This document shows positions 1 to 9,226 of a DNA stretch of 64,000 nt, in pieces. The notes below the pieces were generated by a model that saw only the letters and a program-made list of their open reading frames with translations, was not told the origin of the DNA and made no database searches. This DNA is from Viola odorata (lineage: Eukaryota; Streptophyta; Magnoliopsida; Malpighiales; Violaceae): assembly GCA_963691705.1 (NCBI GenBank), contig OY829545.1, forward strand, positions 60,105,179-60,169,178. Direction: 5' to 3'. The position numbers and the translations under genes are program-made. Position 1 is the stretch's first letter. Each line of letters opens with the position of its first letter.

Positions 1-498
1 TGATTCACGGTTAGGTCTTACCGTGATCACGGTTGCGTAACCGTGATCACGTTAACACCCTTAACGTGATTCACGCTACACTCGGATGTAAAATGGTGTT
101 TTGACACGAGACAAACGTGATCACGGTTAGGACCAACCGTGATCACGGTTAGAGAAAATCTCTCACCGTGATTCACGTTTAACCCTAAACGTGATTCACG
201 TTTAAGCATCTGATCCGAAATACTTAAAACGTTTTTCAAAACTTATTTTGACCCAAAACCTTTTGACACTAAAATCTTGAGGTACTAGAACATAAATCAA
301 GTGTTAGAGTGAAATCATACTTACAAGAATAAGCTCAAAAACACTTGATCTTCACGCTTGCGATTTGATGAATTGTTGCTTTCTTAAAGTCTTGATCCCA
401 AACTGAAAATACATTCTCACTTAAAATTGAATTAGTAGACTAATTAATTTGTGTATTATACATCATCAAAATAGGTTCGAATACCCCTTGGGCTAACA
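1..498 (-). repeat. 3' LTR of the copia element (partial, cut by window start)
   Basis: Positions 1-498 match 6369-6866 base for base except for three substitutions. On the minus strand the LTR begins TGTTAGCCCAAGG at 498, directly after the polypurine tract. The missing part, about 860 bp, lies to the left of the window. Confidence 0.95.
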
Positions 499-513
499 AT
501 CTCCCCCTTTTTG
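499..513 (-). other. Polypurine tract (plus-strand primer) of the copia element
   Basis: On the minus strand the bases immediately upstream of the 3' LTR read AAAAAGGGGGAGAT. This is the usual position and composition of the RNase H-resistant primer for plus-strand DNA synthesis in LTR retrotransposons. Confidence 0.85.
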
Positions 514-1177
514 ATGATGACAACTATAAATTAACCAAAACAAAATAAGCACAAATTTTAAGTAGAGATGTAAAAGAGGTGAGTTTGAGAAAGAACTCCC
601 CCTAAATCTTTGTCTTGAAGGCTCCCCTTATTGAAATGCATCAAGAGCATTTATGCTCCCCCTACATATAACGTTAGTTGCACAAGAAGCATGACAAAGA
701 AAATAATAAAGCTTGCTCAAAGCTTTGATATCAATGTTGTTACCAATAGCCATAAACTGCACTACCAATAACACATACTTCTCCCTTTACCTTATTCTCC
801 TCATAGAGACTTCTCCCCCTTTCTATATATACTTCTCCCCCTTTGTCATCAACAAAAAGAGAAAAAAAACAAACCAAATAGGAGAAATAAAGAGCAAGCA
901 CAAACAGATGGCACAAAAGGTATAGGATAGAATTAGAGTGCCAACAAAAGTAGACCACACAACACACTTAATACATACACACTTAAACATCCCACTCTTT
1001 CATATCCCACACTTAATACCATGCTCCCCCTAAATTCATTCCCCCTTTGTCAACAAAGGTAAAACAAATTCATAAGAAACACGTAAGTAAGTACAAGCAA
1101 TCAAGAGTAGTTCAAATAATAAACAAACAAATAGACATTAAAGATGGAGTGTATAGGAATACCGAATGGAGATTTAT
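514..1177 (-). other. Non-coding zone between pol and 3' LTR with extra polypurine-like tracts
   Basis: No gene was found here. On the + strand the tract CTCCCCCT or CTCCCCCTTT recurs near 596, 655, 812, 834, 1024 and 1039, often followed by TTGTCA(T)CAAC as at the true polypurine tract. Multiple polypurine tracts upstream of the 3' LTR are a known trait of Sireviruses. No envelope-like ORF is seen, although some Sireviruses carry one in this position. Confidence 0.7.
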
Positions 1178-3418
1178 TCAAAATGGATAACAAATGCCGA
1201 TCTCATGTCTTAGCTCCACGAACCGATCTTTTGCTAGAGGTTTAGTAAAAATATCTGCAAGCTGATCATTAGTACCAACAAACTGTAATGAAATATCCCC
1301 TTTTGCTAGATGATCACGGATAAAATGATGTCTCACATCTATATGCTTAGTCCGTGAATGACAAATAGGATTCTTGACCAATTTTAATGCACTTGTACTA
1401 TCACAATAAATAGGAATGTCACTAAACTTTAGATCAAAATCTTCTAAAGTTTGCTTCATCCATAAAACTTGTGCTACACAAGAACCACATGCAACATATT
1501 CAGCTTCCGTCGTGGAAGTAGCAACTGAGTTTTGCTTCTTACTTGACCAAGAAACCAAAGCTTGTCCTAAGAAATGACATGTACCACTAGTGCTTTTCCT
1601 ATCAATTCTACAACCTGCAAAATCAGAATCGGAATAGCCAACTAGAGCGATGCTACATCCTTTTGGATACCAAAGTCCTAATTTAGATGTGCCTTTCAAA
1701 TATCTGAAAATTCTTTTCAATGCACCTAAATGAGACTCTTTAGGACAAGATTGATAACGAGCAAATAGACAAACACTAAACATAATATCCGGTCTACTTG
1801 CTGTTAAATATAAAAGACTACCAATCATACCTCGATAAAGAGTAATGTCTACATCTTTACCATTTTCATCTTTGTCTAGATTTGTGGTAGGACTTAGGGG
1901 AATTGGACTCTCCTTGATGTTGTCATATCCATACTTGGTGAGGAGATCCTTGACGTACTTTGCTTGGTTGATAAAAATGCCTTCTTGAGATTGTCGGATT
2001 TGAAGTCCAAGGAAGAATGTCAATTCTCCCATCATGCTCATCTCAAATTCGCTATGCATACATTTTTCAAAATCCTTGCACAAAGAAACATTAGTGGCAC
2101 CAAAAATAATATCATCGACATAAATTTGCATAATAATCATATGTTTTCCATCATGTTTAGTGAAGAGTGTAGAATCAATAGTTCCCATTTTAAAACCATT
2201 TTTCAATAAAAATTGACTTAAACGATCATACCAAGCTCTAGGGGCTTGTTTAAGACCGTATAAAGCCTTTTCCAATTTAAACACATGGTTAGGAAATTTA
2301 TGATCTTCAAAGCCGGGAGGTTGCTTAACATACACTTCTTCCATAATGAAACCATTTAAAAATGCACTTTTAACATCCATTTGAAATAGACTTATATTTT
2401 TAAAACATGCAAATGCTAACAACATGCGAATGGCTTCAAGTCTAGCAACTGGGGCAAATGTTTCATCAAAATCAATACCTTCTTGTTGGTTATATCCTTG
2501 GGCTACCAATCTAGCTTTATTCCTAATAACATTTCCCGATTCATCAAGTTTGTTTCGAAAGACCCACTTGGTTCCAATGATAGTATGGTTGCTAGGCCTA
2601 GGAACTAATTTCCAAACACTATTACGCTCAAATTGATTAAGTTCCTCTTGCATGGCAATCATCCAACAATCATCATGCGAAGCCTCATCAAACTTTTTAG
2701 GCTCAAATTGAGACACAAAAGCTTGATGATCACATATATTTCTAAAAGAAGAGCGAGTAGACATACCTCTATGATTTAGATTACCTATGATTTGCTCTTG
2801 TGGATGGGCATTCATCATTTTCCAAGGTCTAGAAGTTGAGGGACCTTGATCACTTTGAATGACTTCATCATTTGCATTTTCAAGGACCTCTCCTCTAGTT
2901 TCTTTTTCCTCTTGGGTTTCTAGATTTTCTAGAGATGGAGTGTCATCCTTTGGATCATCAAGAATCGACATAGGAGGATGAACTTGAAGACTTCCAAAAT
3001 CATCAACAACATCACTAGCAATCTTTTGCACACTTTCAAAAGGATTAGATTCATCAAATGCAATGTGCATGGATTCTTCTACAACTAGAGTTCTTTTATT
3101 ATAAACTCTATAAGCTTTGCTAGAAGTAGAATAACCTAAAAAGATACCTTCATCCGACTTTGCATCAAACTTTCCCAAATTGTCTTTGATGTTTAAGATA
3201 AAACATTTGCAACCAAAGACTCTAAGATGTGCAATGGTGGGTTTTCTATCATGCCATAATTCATAACACGTCTTGTTTAAAAGAGGACGAATTAAAACAC
3301 GATTTAAAATGTAGCATGCGGTACTAACGACTTCGGCCCAAAAATATTTTGGTAAAGAGTGTTCGTTTAAAAGTGTCCTAGCCGCTTCTTGCAAAGATCT
3401 ATTTTTCCTCTCAACAAC
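1178..3418 (-). pseudogene. copia pol, distal part: integrase C-terminus, reverse transcriptase, RNase H
   Basis: The open frame runs 3523-1178 (781 codons), but only the part from about codon 35 belongs to pol; earlier residues are out-of-frame reading of the integrase region. The frame resumes with VVERKNRS (residues 36-43), which holds the third catalytic residue (Glu) of the DDE integrase. The integrase C-terminal region covers about 45-165 and a variable linker 165-265. Reverse transcriptase spans about 300-540, with [11 protein letters not shown] at 381-391 and the YVDD active site at 468-471. RNase H spans about 625-740, with [23 protein letters not shown] and a [10 protein letters not shown] motif. 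It ends normally at [11 protein letters not shown]. This segment is intact, but it is separated from the upstream pol part by a one-base frameshift. Confidence 0.93.
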
Positions 3419-4319
3419 TGCCATTTTGTTGAGGAGTGCGAGGACATGAAAAATTATGATCAATACCATTTTCATTGCAAAAATCTTGAAACATGCCATT
3501 TTCAAATTCACCACCATGATCACTTCTTATATTGGAAATCTTGAAACCTTTTTCATTTTGAATTTTATAGCAAAGTCTTTTGAAGTTATCACATGCATCA
3601 TGCTTATGAGTTAAAAACAAAACCCAAGTAAATCTAGAATAATCATCCACAATAACAAAACAATACTTCTTACCACCCAAGCTAGCTGTCCTTATTGGTC
3701 CAAAAAGATCAAGGTGAAGAAGTTGAAGTGGTCTTGAAGTTGACACGGTCTTTATAGATTTGAATGAGCTCTTGATTTGCTTTCCATATTGACACGCATC
3801 GCACAATCCTTTCATCTCATACTTCAATTTTGGTAATCCTCGAACAAGCTCCTTCCTAGATAGCTTTGCAATATGGTCCATTCCTACATGCACAAGTCTC
3901 CTATGCCATATTGAAGAATTATCTACTAAAGCACTTAAGCAAGTATGATCATTGGAAATGTCATTCAAATCAATCATGTAAATATTTCCAACTCTATTAC
4001 CAATGAAAACAAGTGATTGTGTGTGTGTATTTCTAACCTCACAATGTGTAGAAGTAAAAACCACAAATAAATCTCTATCACATAATTGACTTATACTTAA
4101 GAGATTAAATTTCAGTTCTTGAACAAATAACACATTTTCAATAGAAGGAGAATGACCAACTTTACCGATGCCCAAAACCTTGCGTTTTTGGTTATCGCCA
4201 AAAGTCACTCCTCCTTTGTCTTTCTTCTCCAAATGAGTGAATTTTGACTTGTCACCCGTCATATGCCGTGAACACCCGCTATCCAAATACCATTTCGTTT
4301 CATTGGGTTTCCGGCATTC
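3411..4319 (-). pseudogene. copia pol, proximal part: protease, GAG-pre-integrase, integrase core
   Basis: The frame is open from just after a TAG at 4320-4322 to a TGA at 3411-3413. It has the aspartic protease signature LDSGCSRHMTG near 4286. Next is the GAG-pre-integrase zinc module, with His and Cys at residues 128, 133, 162 and 165 counted from 4286. The integrase core has Asp193 (HLDLFGP) and Asp256 (IRSDHGGE). The reading frame fails just after PQQNG because one extra base is present at about 3419-3420, so the third catalytic residue (Glu) falls in another frame. The domain set and order are standard for copia; the frameshift makes the polyprotein non-functional as written. Confidence 0.92.
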
Positions 4320-4345
4320 CTACAAGACAAATCAGTTAGTCCTTG
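4320..4345 (-). other. gag-pol junction with two in-frame stops inside a 3'-splice-site-like sequence
   Basis: Between the gag zinc knuckle and the protease the frame contains TGA (4332-4334) and TAG (4320-4322), with no frameshift. On the minus strand the segment reads ACTAACTGAT followed by TTTGTCTTGTAG, which looks like a plant branch point plus polypyrimidine tract plus AG acceptor. It could be a splice acceptor, a readthrough site, or ordinary mutation. No experimental support is available here. Confidence 0.4.
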
Positions 4346-5446
4346 GAACCCAAAACTTTTTGGGTCCATATTCATTTTCAAATGTACCTTTAGGTACCCA
4401 AACATGTCTTGTGTTCACAAGCCCCCTTCTAATGTAGCAAAAATAGGATAAGTGTCCAAATTTGTTACAAAAGCTACATTTATATCTAGGCTTATCATGT
4501 GAATGTTTGTGAACAAAATTTGATGAATTATCATGCCAATTTGAAGAGCTACCATGGCAATAAGAAGAGCTAGCATGATAATTGGAAGACCTAGCTTTAA
4601 CAAAGGAATTTTTGAAATTCTTTTCACACGAAGAATGTTAAAGCCAATGCCTCTCATGTCACCTTCTCTCTTGAGATCATTTATGCAATCATGGTGACTT
4701 TTCTTACTCTTGACAAACTTATCTAGAGTGATCTCAAGATGCTTGATCTTATCTTTTAACTCTATTACTTCTTTGGTAGATTTTGCACAATCATTACAAG
4801 TAGAGTTTTTATCTATGGCCTTTCCTTTAGCATTATCAAGCAATTTATTCTCCATTGTTAAACCTTTGTTTAACTCTTCTAATTCACAATTCTCATCCCT
4901 AGTTTTAGCCAAAGCACCTTTCAAATCAGCATTATCATTTGTCAAAAAATTATTCTCATCAATCAAACATTTATTAGACTTTTCTAACTTGCTAATATCA
5001 TTCTTAATGCTCTCTAGTTCTTTAGCAAGTCTAGTATTCTTCTTATTAGCTTTACTAAAATGTTCAGCAAGTTCATTAAAAGCTTCTTGCAAATCATCAT
5101 AGTCACGTTCATCACTAGAAGAATTACTAACCTCATCATCGCTTTCCCCATGAGCCATAAGACACATATCTTTGCATTCGCTGGATGAGGTGGAAGTTGG
5201 TGAAGAACTCCTTTGATATGCTCCACAATTTCCTTGTCTTTTGAGCTCGGAAGAGTGTTCACATGTACTTCTCCACTGCTTCTGTCTTGAATCCGAATTT
5301 ACGAACACACGAACAGTACCGGTGAAGAGAGCAAGAGATGCGTTGTCTTGAACACCAAGAAAGGTTCTCAACCTTCTCTTCCAATGTCGGAAATTGTTGC
5401 TGTCAAGATATAGTGAATTGTTGCGCACAGCACCCTCTTTTGCCAT
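4332..5446 (-). pseudogene. copia gag, internally deleted and frameshifted
   Basis: The chosen start is the ATG at 5446 (MAKEGAV...), about 60 bp downstream of the 5' LTR; the open frame extends slightly further upstream without an ATG. The N-terminal ~30 residues resemble copia gag starts (FRHWKRRLRTFL), but the central capsid-like (UBN2-type) domain is absent and replaced by ~50 unrelated-looking residues. A Ser/Asp/Glu-rich stretch (CLMAHGESDDE) and a long coiled coil follow, about residues 110-265, typical of Sirevirus gag C-termini. The frame then shifts between about 4690 and 4625. In the other frame a CX2CX4HX4C zinc knuckle (CSFCNKFGHLSYFC) lies near 4450-4490. The protein is therefore doubly defective. 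Confidence 0.8.
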
Positions 5447-5490
5447 ATCTAATTCTTGCACTTGAGGTTGTTAAACCTTGTTCCAAGTGA

Positions 5491-5506
5491 CCTCGCTCCA
5501 CTACCA
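5491..5506 (-). other. Degenerate primer-binding site (initiator tRNA-Met type)
   Basis: Two bases inside the 5' LTR end the minus strand reads TGGTAGTGGAGCGAGG. Copia elements usually carry TGGTATCAGAGC here, complementary to the initiator tRNA-Met 3' end. The position fits and the first five bases match; the rest is diverged. Confidence 0.5.
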
Positions 5507-6180
5507 ATTGATAAATCAATATATGGACTAAAGGGGGGGTGAATAGTCCCTTTTAAATCCTTTTAAAATCTTCAAATTTTCTGCACACAAGGGAAGGAAG
5601 GAAAGCACAACACAAGATGTATAGTGGTTCCAATTCACAACTGAATTGTACTCCACTACCTAAGAGTCCTCCTCTTAGGATTTCTGAATGCAATCCTTGC
5701 TATTCACTAGAGCTTTTACGGGTTCAGCTCAACAACCTTACAATTTGGTTTTCCGGGGCTCACCAACAACCTTACAATAGTTTTTCAAGGCACAACTATA
5801 ACCTATCAATAGTTTTTCAAGGCACAACTATAACCTATGTTCTCTTTCAATGGGATGAGAACACTACCCTTAACCCAAAAGTGTTAGGTACACTTTCCAA
5901 ACCTTAACAATGGAATTGTATCAAAATGCAACAAACAAATTGGTGTACAAAATATATGAATATATGATTCCAAACCAACACCAATAAATATTCAAAGTTA
6001 CCTCAAGAAGAACCCAGAAGACAAGCTTGACAAGATGAAGCAAGATGGATAAAATCGTTTTTAGAACACTTGCTTTGTGAAAATCTGATTTGAGTGAGCT
6101 TGTAAAATGTAAAAATGTGTTTGAAGGTTTCTTAAGTTTTTCTCTTGTTCTTCTCTTTGTTCTACTCATCTAGGATGAGT

Positions 6181-6188
6181 ATTTATAG
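6181..6188 (-). promoter_or_regulatory. TATA box of the copia LTR promoter
   Basis: The minus strand reads CTATAAATACTCATC. The box lies inside the LTR downstream of the palindrome cluster, the expected order for the U3 promoter of an LTR retrotransposon. The solo LTR family has the same box at the equivalent site. Confidence 0.65.
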
Positions 6189-6280
6189 TCTTTGATAGAG
6201 GAAGAATCGGACAAGAGGGTATGGACACAAATTTAGCCGTTTTAAGTGGACAAAATAGCTGTTGGAACTTGTCTGCTTCT

Positions 6281-6576
6281 AACCGTGATCACGGTTAGGA
6301 ACAACCGAGATTCACGGTTAGGACGAGCTCCTTCAGCTTTTGAAAAAACTAGCCGTTGCATACTGACGTGATTCACGGTTAGGTCTTACCGTGATCACGG
6401 TTGCGTAACCGTGATCACGTTAACACCCTTAACGTGATTCACGCTACACTCGGATGTAAAATGGTGTTTTGACACGAGACAAACGTGATCACGGTTAGGA
6501 CCAACCGTGATCACGGTTAGAGAAAATCTCTCACCGTGATTCACGTTTAACCCTAAACGTGATTCACATTTAAGCA
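6281..6576. repeat. Cluster of CGTGATCACG palindromes in the LTR U3 region
   Basis: About ten copies of a perfect or near-perfect palindrome built on CCGTGATCACGG lie in ~300 bp. Examples are AACCGTGATCACGGTT at 6281-6296 and further copies near 6303, 6365, 6388, 6408, 6431, 6483, 6503, 6533 and 6557, some with one extra T in the centre (GTGATTCAC). The cluster sits upstream of the TATA box, so a transcription-factor-binding or hairpin-forming enhancer role is plausible. The same cluster is in the left LTR at 1-208. Confidence 0.85.
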
Positions 6577-6866
6577 TCTGATCCGAAATACTTAAAACGT
6601 TTTTCAAAACTTATTTTGACCCAAAACCTTTTGACACTAAAATCTTGAGGTACTAGAACATAAATCAAGTGTTAGAGTGAAATCATACTTACAAGAATAA
6701 GCTCAAAAACACTTGATCTTCACGCTTGCGATTTGATGAATTGTTGCTTTCTTAAAGTCTTGATCGCAAACTGAAAATACATTCTCACTTAAAATTGAAT
6801 TAGTAGACTAATTAATTTGTGTGTTATACATCATCAAAATAGGTTCGAATACCCCTTGGGCTAACA

Positions 6867-9226
6867 GTTCTAAATTCCAAGGTTCCTCTCACCCTGTGAA
6901 ACTATAGGTAGGGAGGATATTCTAAATCTGAATTAGAAACCATATATAAGCAATTAGAATCGAGAAGGAAAAGAAATACCTCCTCAACGCAATTAAAAAG
7001 AAAGACTAGTCTATGTATTATGCTGAATTTAAGATCTAGGCTCTCTACTACATGTACTTGCAATTCGCGAAGCAATTGGAGATTCGGTATAAATCATTCA
7101 GAAATGTTGAACACTAAGCTGGAATTTTTCAGTAAATTGACAAAATTATAACATAAACGGGCGTGTGCAGTAGAATGAAACACAGTGATGTGAGTGAAAC
7201 ACAAACATAAATTAACAACAAAATGGAGCTAAATTATGAAACAAGCAGGACTGAAATGATGAAAATCATCTTGAAGGAAACAAAGGCGTCTTACTTCATG
7301 AGAATATAGTAGTATTCAGGGTCGAGGTAAGAGAACAACCCATCCATATCTTTGGTGGCCATGATTGCTCGATGCAACATGATCCAATGAGTGGACTGCA
7401 AAACTCACCTAAATCAAATCCAAAATCTAAAATAGAAAAAAAAGTAAATTAATTAAGATTGGTGAACTGAAGACAATTGAAACTAGGTACCTTGCATCGC
7501 TCATCGCGGGTCTTGGGAGGAGAGCCTTCAAGAGCTGTTTTTAGAGCTTCGACATTTTTGTACCTATGGAGTGATTACATAGAAATTAATTAGAGGTGGT
7601 TTACTTTAATTTATCAAATAATACTCATAGATAGGAAAAAAAATTAAAGAGAAAGAAAGGATGATTGATGTATTAACTGCATGAGTAAGCTCTCGATCTT
7701 GCGGGATTTGTGCTCTATTCTTGTGATTATGGCCTCCGCATTGTCTGCTTCCACGAACTCCCCTGCTCCACCCGCCATTCTTCCGAAGATGGTAAATGGT
7801 TGCTTGTTTTCATCTCCATTAATCAAGTTGGGGCTTTGGAGTCGAACTTGTATTGGACCGTCATATTTTGGACTCCAATTGGGCCCTGAACGCCGGTCCA
7901 TTTTTTTTTGTTTCATTGTTTAAAAAATTGGAAAAAGTTAAAAAATCAACTTAAGTTTGTATGAAATGTCTGAGTCACGAGACAAGTAATTACTAGCTTT
8001 TTTTAATTATTTTTTATTCTATTTTTCCTCCGTACTTCTGCTAAATCTTACCATCGCTAAATTAGATATGAATGATAGTCTAAAATATAACTAATTTATT
8101 CTAAAACGTTTATTAATTACGACAGTAAAAAAAATGCATAAAACGTCAGTTAATAATAAATGAAGAAAATATTAGCTAGCAAACTTTACAATATGTAACA
8201 ATTCCTTGTGGTTTAATTGTTCTATCAATATGACCCCAAACTTATTATCTTTGGTGATTCTATAAGATAATTTCATTGCTATTTCTTTTATAATTAAATA
8301 TAGGTCCAATAGTAGTAAATTTAATAATTGTTACTATTGAGAAAACCATTTTAATTAGTTTAAGTTGAGCGAACAAATATAATCTTGATTTTTTTAGAGG
8401 ATTTCTAAAAAAATAACAAAAAAAATGTTTAAAGCCTTAAAATTGCATATGGGAATTTCTACATGGAGGTCATTTCACAAGCGGTGATTAATTAATCATA
8501 AGTCATTAATACCATCACCACTTGAACTATTACCGTTCGATAAATAGTCTCTTTAATAATTATTTGTTGGGTTCAGTTCTTTTAACTATCTTTTCGTTGC
8601 AAAGGGACACCTTTTGTTAATTTTTCATCCAAAATCCTCACATATTTTTTTTGAACATATTTTTTTATTTTTTTTAATTCCAAATAAAATTTAGACTCCA
8701 AAATAAAATAAAATAAAAATATTCTTCACTTCGTAATCGTAAAATACCTGACTATTTTAATCCCACAATAAGCTTTTCTCTCTTTCAATCATAATGCGCA
8801 TCCAAACTTCCATAATAGGTAGGAATACAGTGGCCATGTCTGAAGGACAAACAATTCTTTTCACACTAGAAAACGAAAGAACACAATCCACCTTTAGGAG
8901 ATGTTACACCAAAGTGAATTACAGATGCACATAAAACTACTTGTGAGACTTGTGAACAAAGAAAATGCATTGATCACAACAAATTGAGATACAGTGAGGA
9001 ATCAAAACATAGATGTATTCATGCTGCAATAATTTTAACAACTTTGTTACCAAAACAGATTTTTAACTAACTAAGAGAATTACATCACATGATTACACTG
9101 CTAAACGACCTGAATAATAATTCATTCATTTCTTCTCACCACATAGCCAAAGAGTATCAAGCATAGTGTAACACAAGAAGTTAAACATATTGAAGTTACT
9201 TGAAAGTTATTAAGAAGGTAGCATGT
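6867..9226 (-). repeat. Array unit U1 (2360 bp)
   Basis: This is the first unit, abutting the copia LTR. The layout along + coordinates is: short flank with a possible exon 4 trace (6879-6910), intron 3 remnant, exons 3-2-1, 5' leader, then ~1.3 kb AT-rich spacer (7920-9226). The spacer holds poly-A/T runs and no recognised gene. Confidence 0.95.
7295..7778 (-). pseudogene. ARPC5 (ARP2/3 complex subunit 5, p16) fragment, exons 1-3, unit U1
   Basis: The intact protein is the smallest subunit of the ARP2/3 complex, which nucleates branched actin; in Arabidopsis its loss gives distorted trichomes (CROOKED). CDS exon 1 is 7678-7778 (MAGGAGEFVEADNAEAI...), exon 2 7491-7563 (YKNVEALKTALEGSPPKTRD...), exon 3 7295-7395 (...HWIMLHRAIMATKDMDG...). 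Introns of 114 and 95 bp have GT-AG ends, and phases match across all junctions. Together they encode 91 complete codons of the usual ~132. The final part (YLYRG... to the C-terminus) is not recognisable downstream. If exon 3 is not spliced onward, the frame reads MK and then stops at TAA, giving a 92-residue product. The frame also stays open upstream to an ATG at 7916, probably 5' leader. Identity was recognised from memory of the plant family. Confidence 0.85.

Larger units (their letters stand above)
1..6866 (-). mobile_element. Sirevirus-like Ty1/copia LTR retrotransposon, defective, left end outside window
   Basis: This is a copia-order element: the pol order is protease, integrase, reverse transcriptase, RNase H, all read on the minus strand. 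The internal region is 499-5508 (about 5.0 kb). The long LTRs (1358 bp for the complete one), LTR palindromes, multiple polypurine tracts and a coiled-coil-rich gag C-terminus point to the Sirevirus (SIRE/Maximus) lineage; that placement is inference from architecture. The two LTRs differ at 3 of 498 comparable positions (200/6568, 398/6766, 455/6823) with no indels, so insertion was recent. The coding region is broken in several places and cannot supply its own proteins as written. It sits inside the ARPC5-fragment array, because array sequence starts directly at 6867. Confidence 0.93.
5509..6866 (-). repeat. 5' LTR of the copia element (complete, 1358 bp)
   Basis: It starts TG and ends CA on the + strand (TGATAAATCAATATATGG ... 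CTTGGGCTAACA) and is bounded by the primer-binding site on one side and array sequence on the other. It carries a TATA box, a palindrome cluster upstream of it, and a G7 run near the 3' end. It shares short blocks with the solo LTRs of the array (AGTGGTTCCAATTC, CCTAAGAGTCCTCCTCTTAG, GATGAGTATTTATAG), so the two families are related but distinct. Confidence 0.95.

Noticed and set aside
5617..5907. 96-residue + strand ORF in the 5' LTR
   Set aside because: Translation of LTR repeats on the strand opposite to the element; no recognisable domain.
6281..6576. Regular short repeats that could suggest a CRISPR array
   Set aside because: Repeats are palindromes of 10-16 bp with irregular spacing inside a plant retrotransposon LTR; no cas genes and a eukaryotic context.
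7681..7923. 80-residue + strand ORF, repeated in every unit
   Set aside because: It is exactly antisense to ARPC5 exon 1 and its leader. The minus strand has the family protein, splice sites and phase, so the + frame is a shadow.
8757..8837. 26-codon minus-strand ORF starting ATGGCCACTG in the spacer
   Set aside because: Too short, no family resemblance, and the type B deletion removes part of it without other sign of function.
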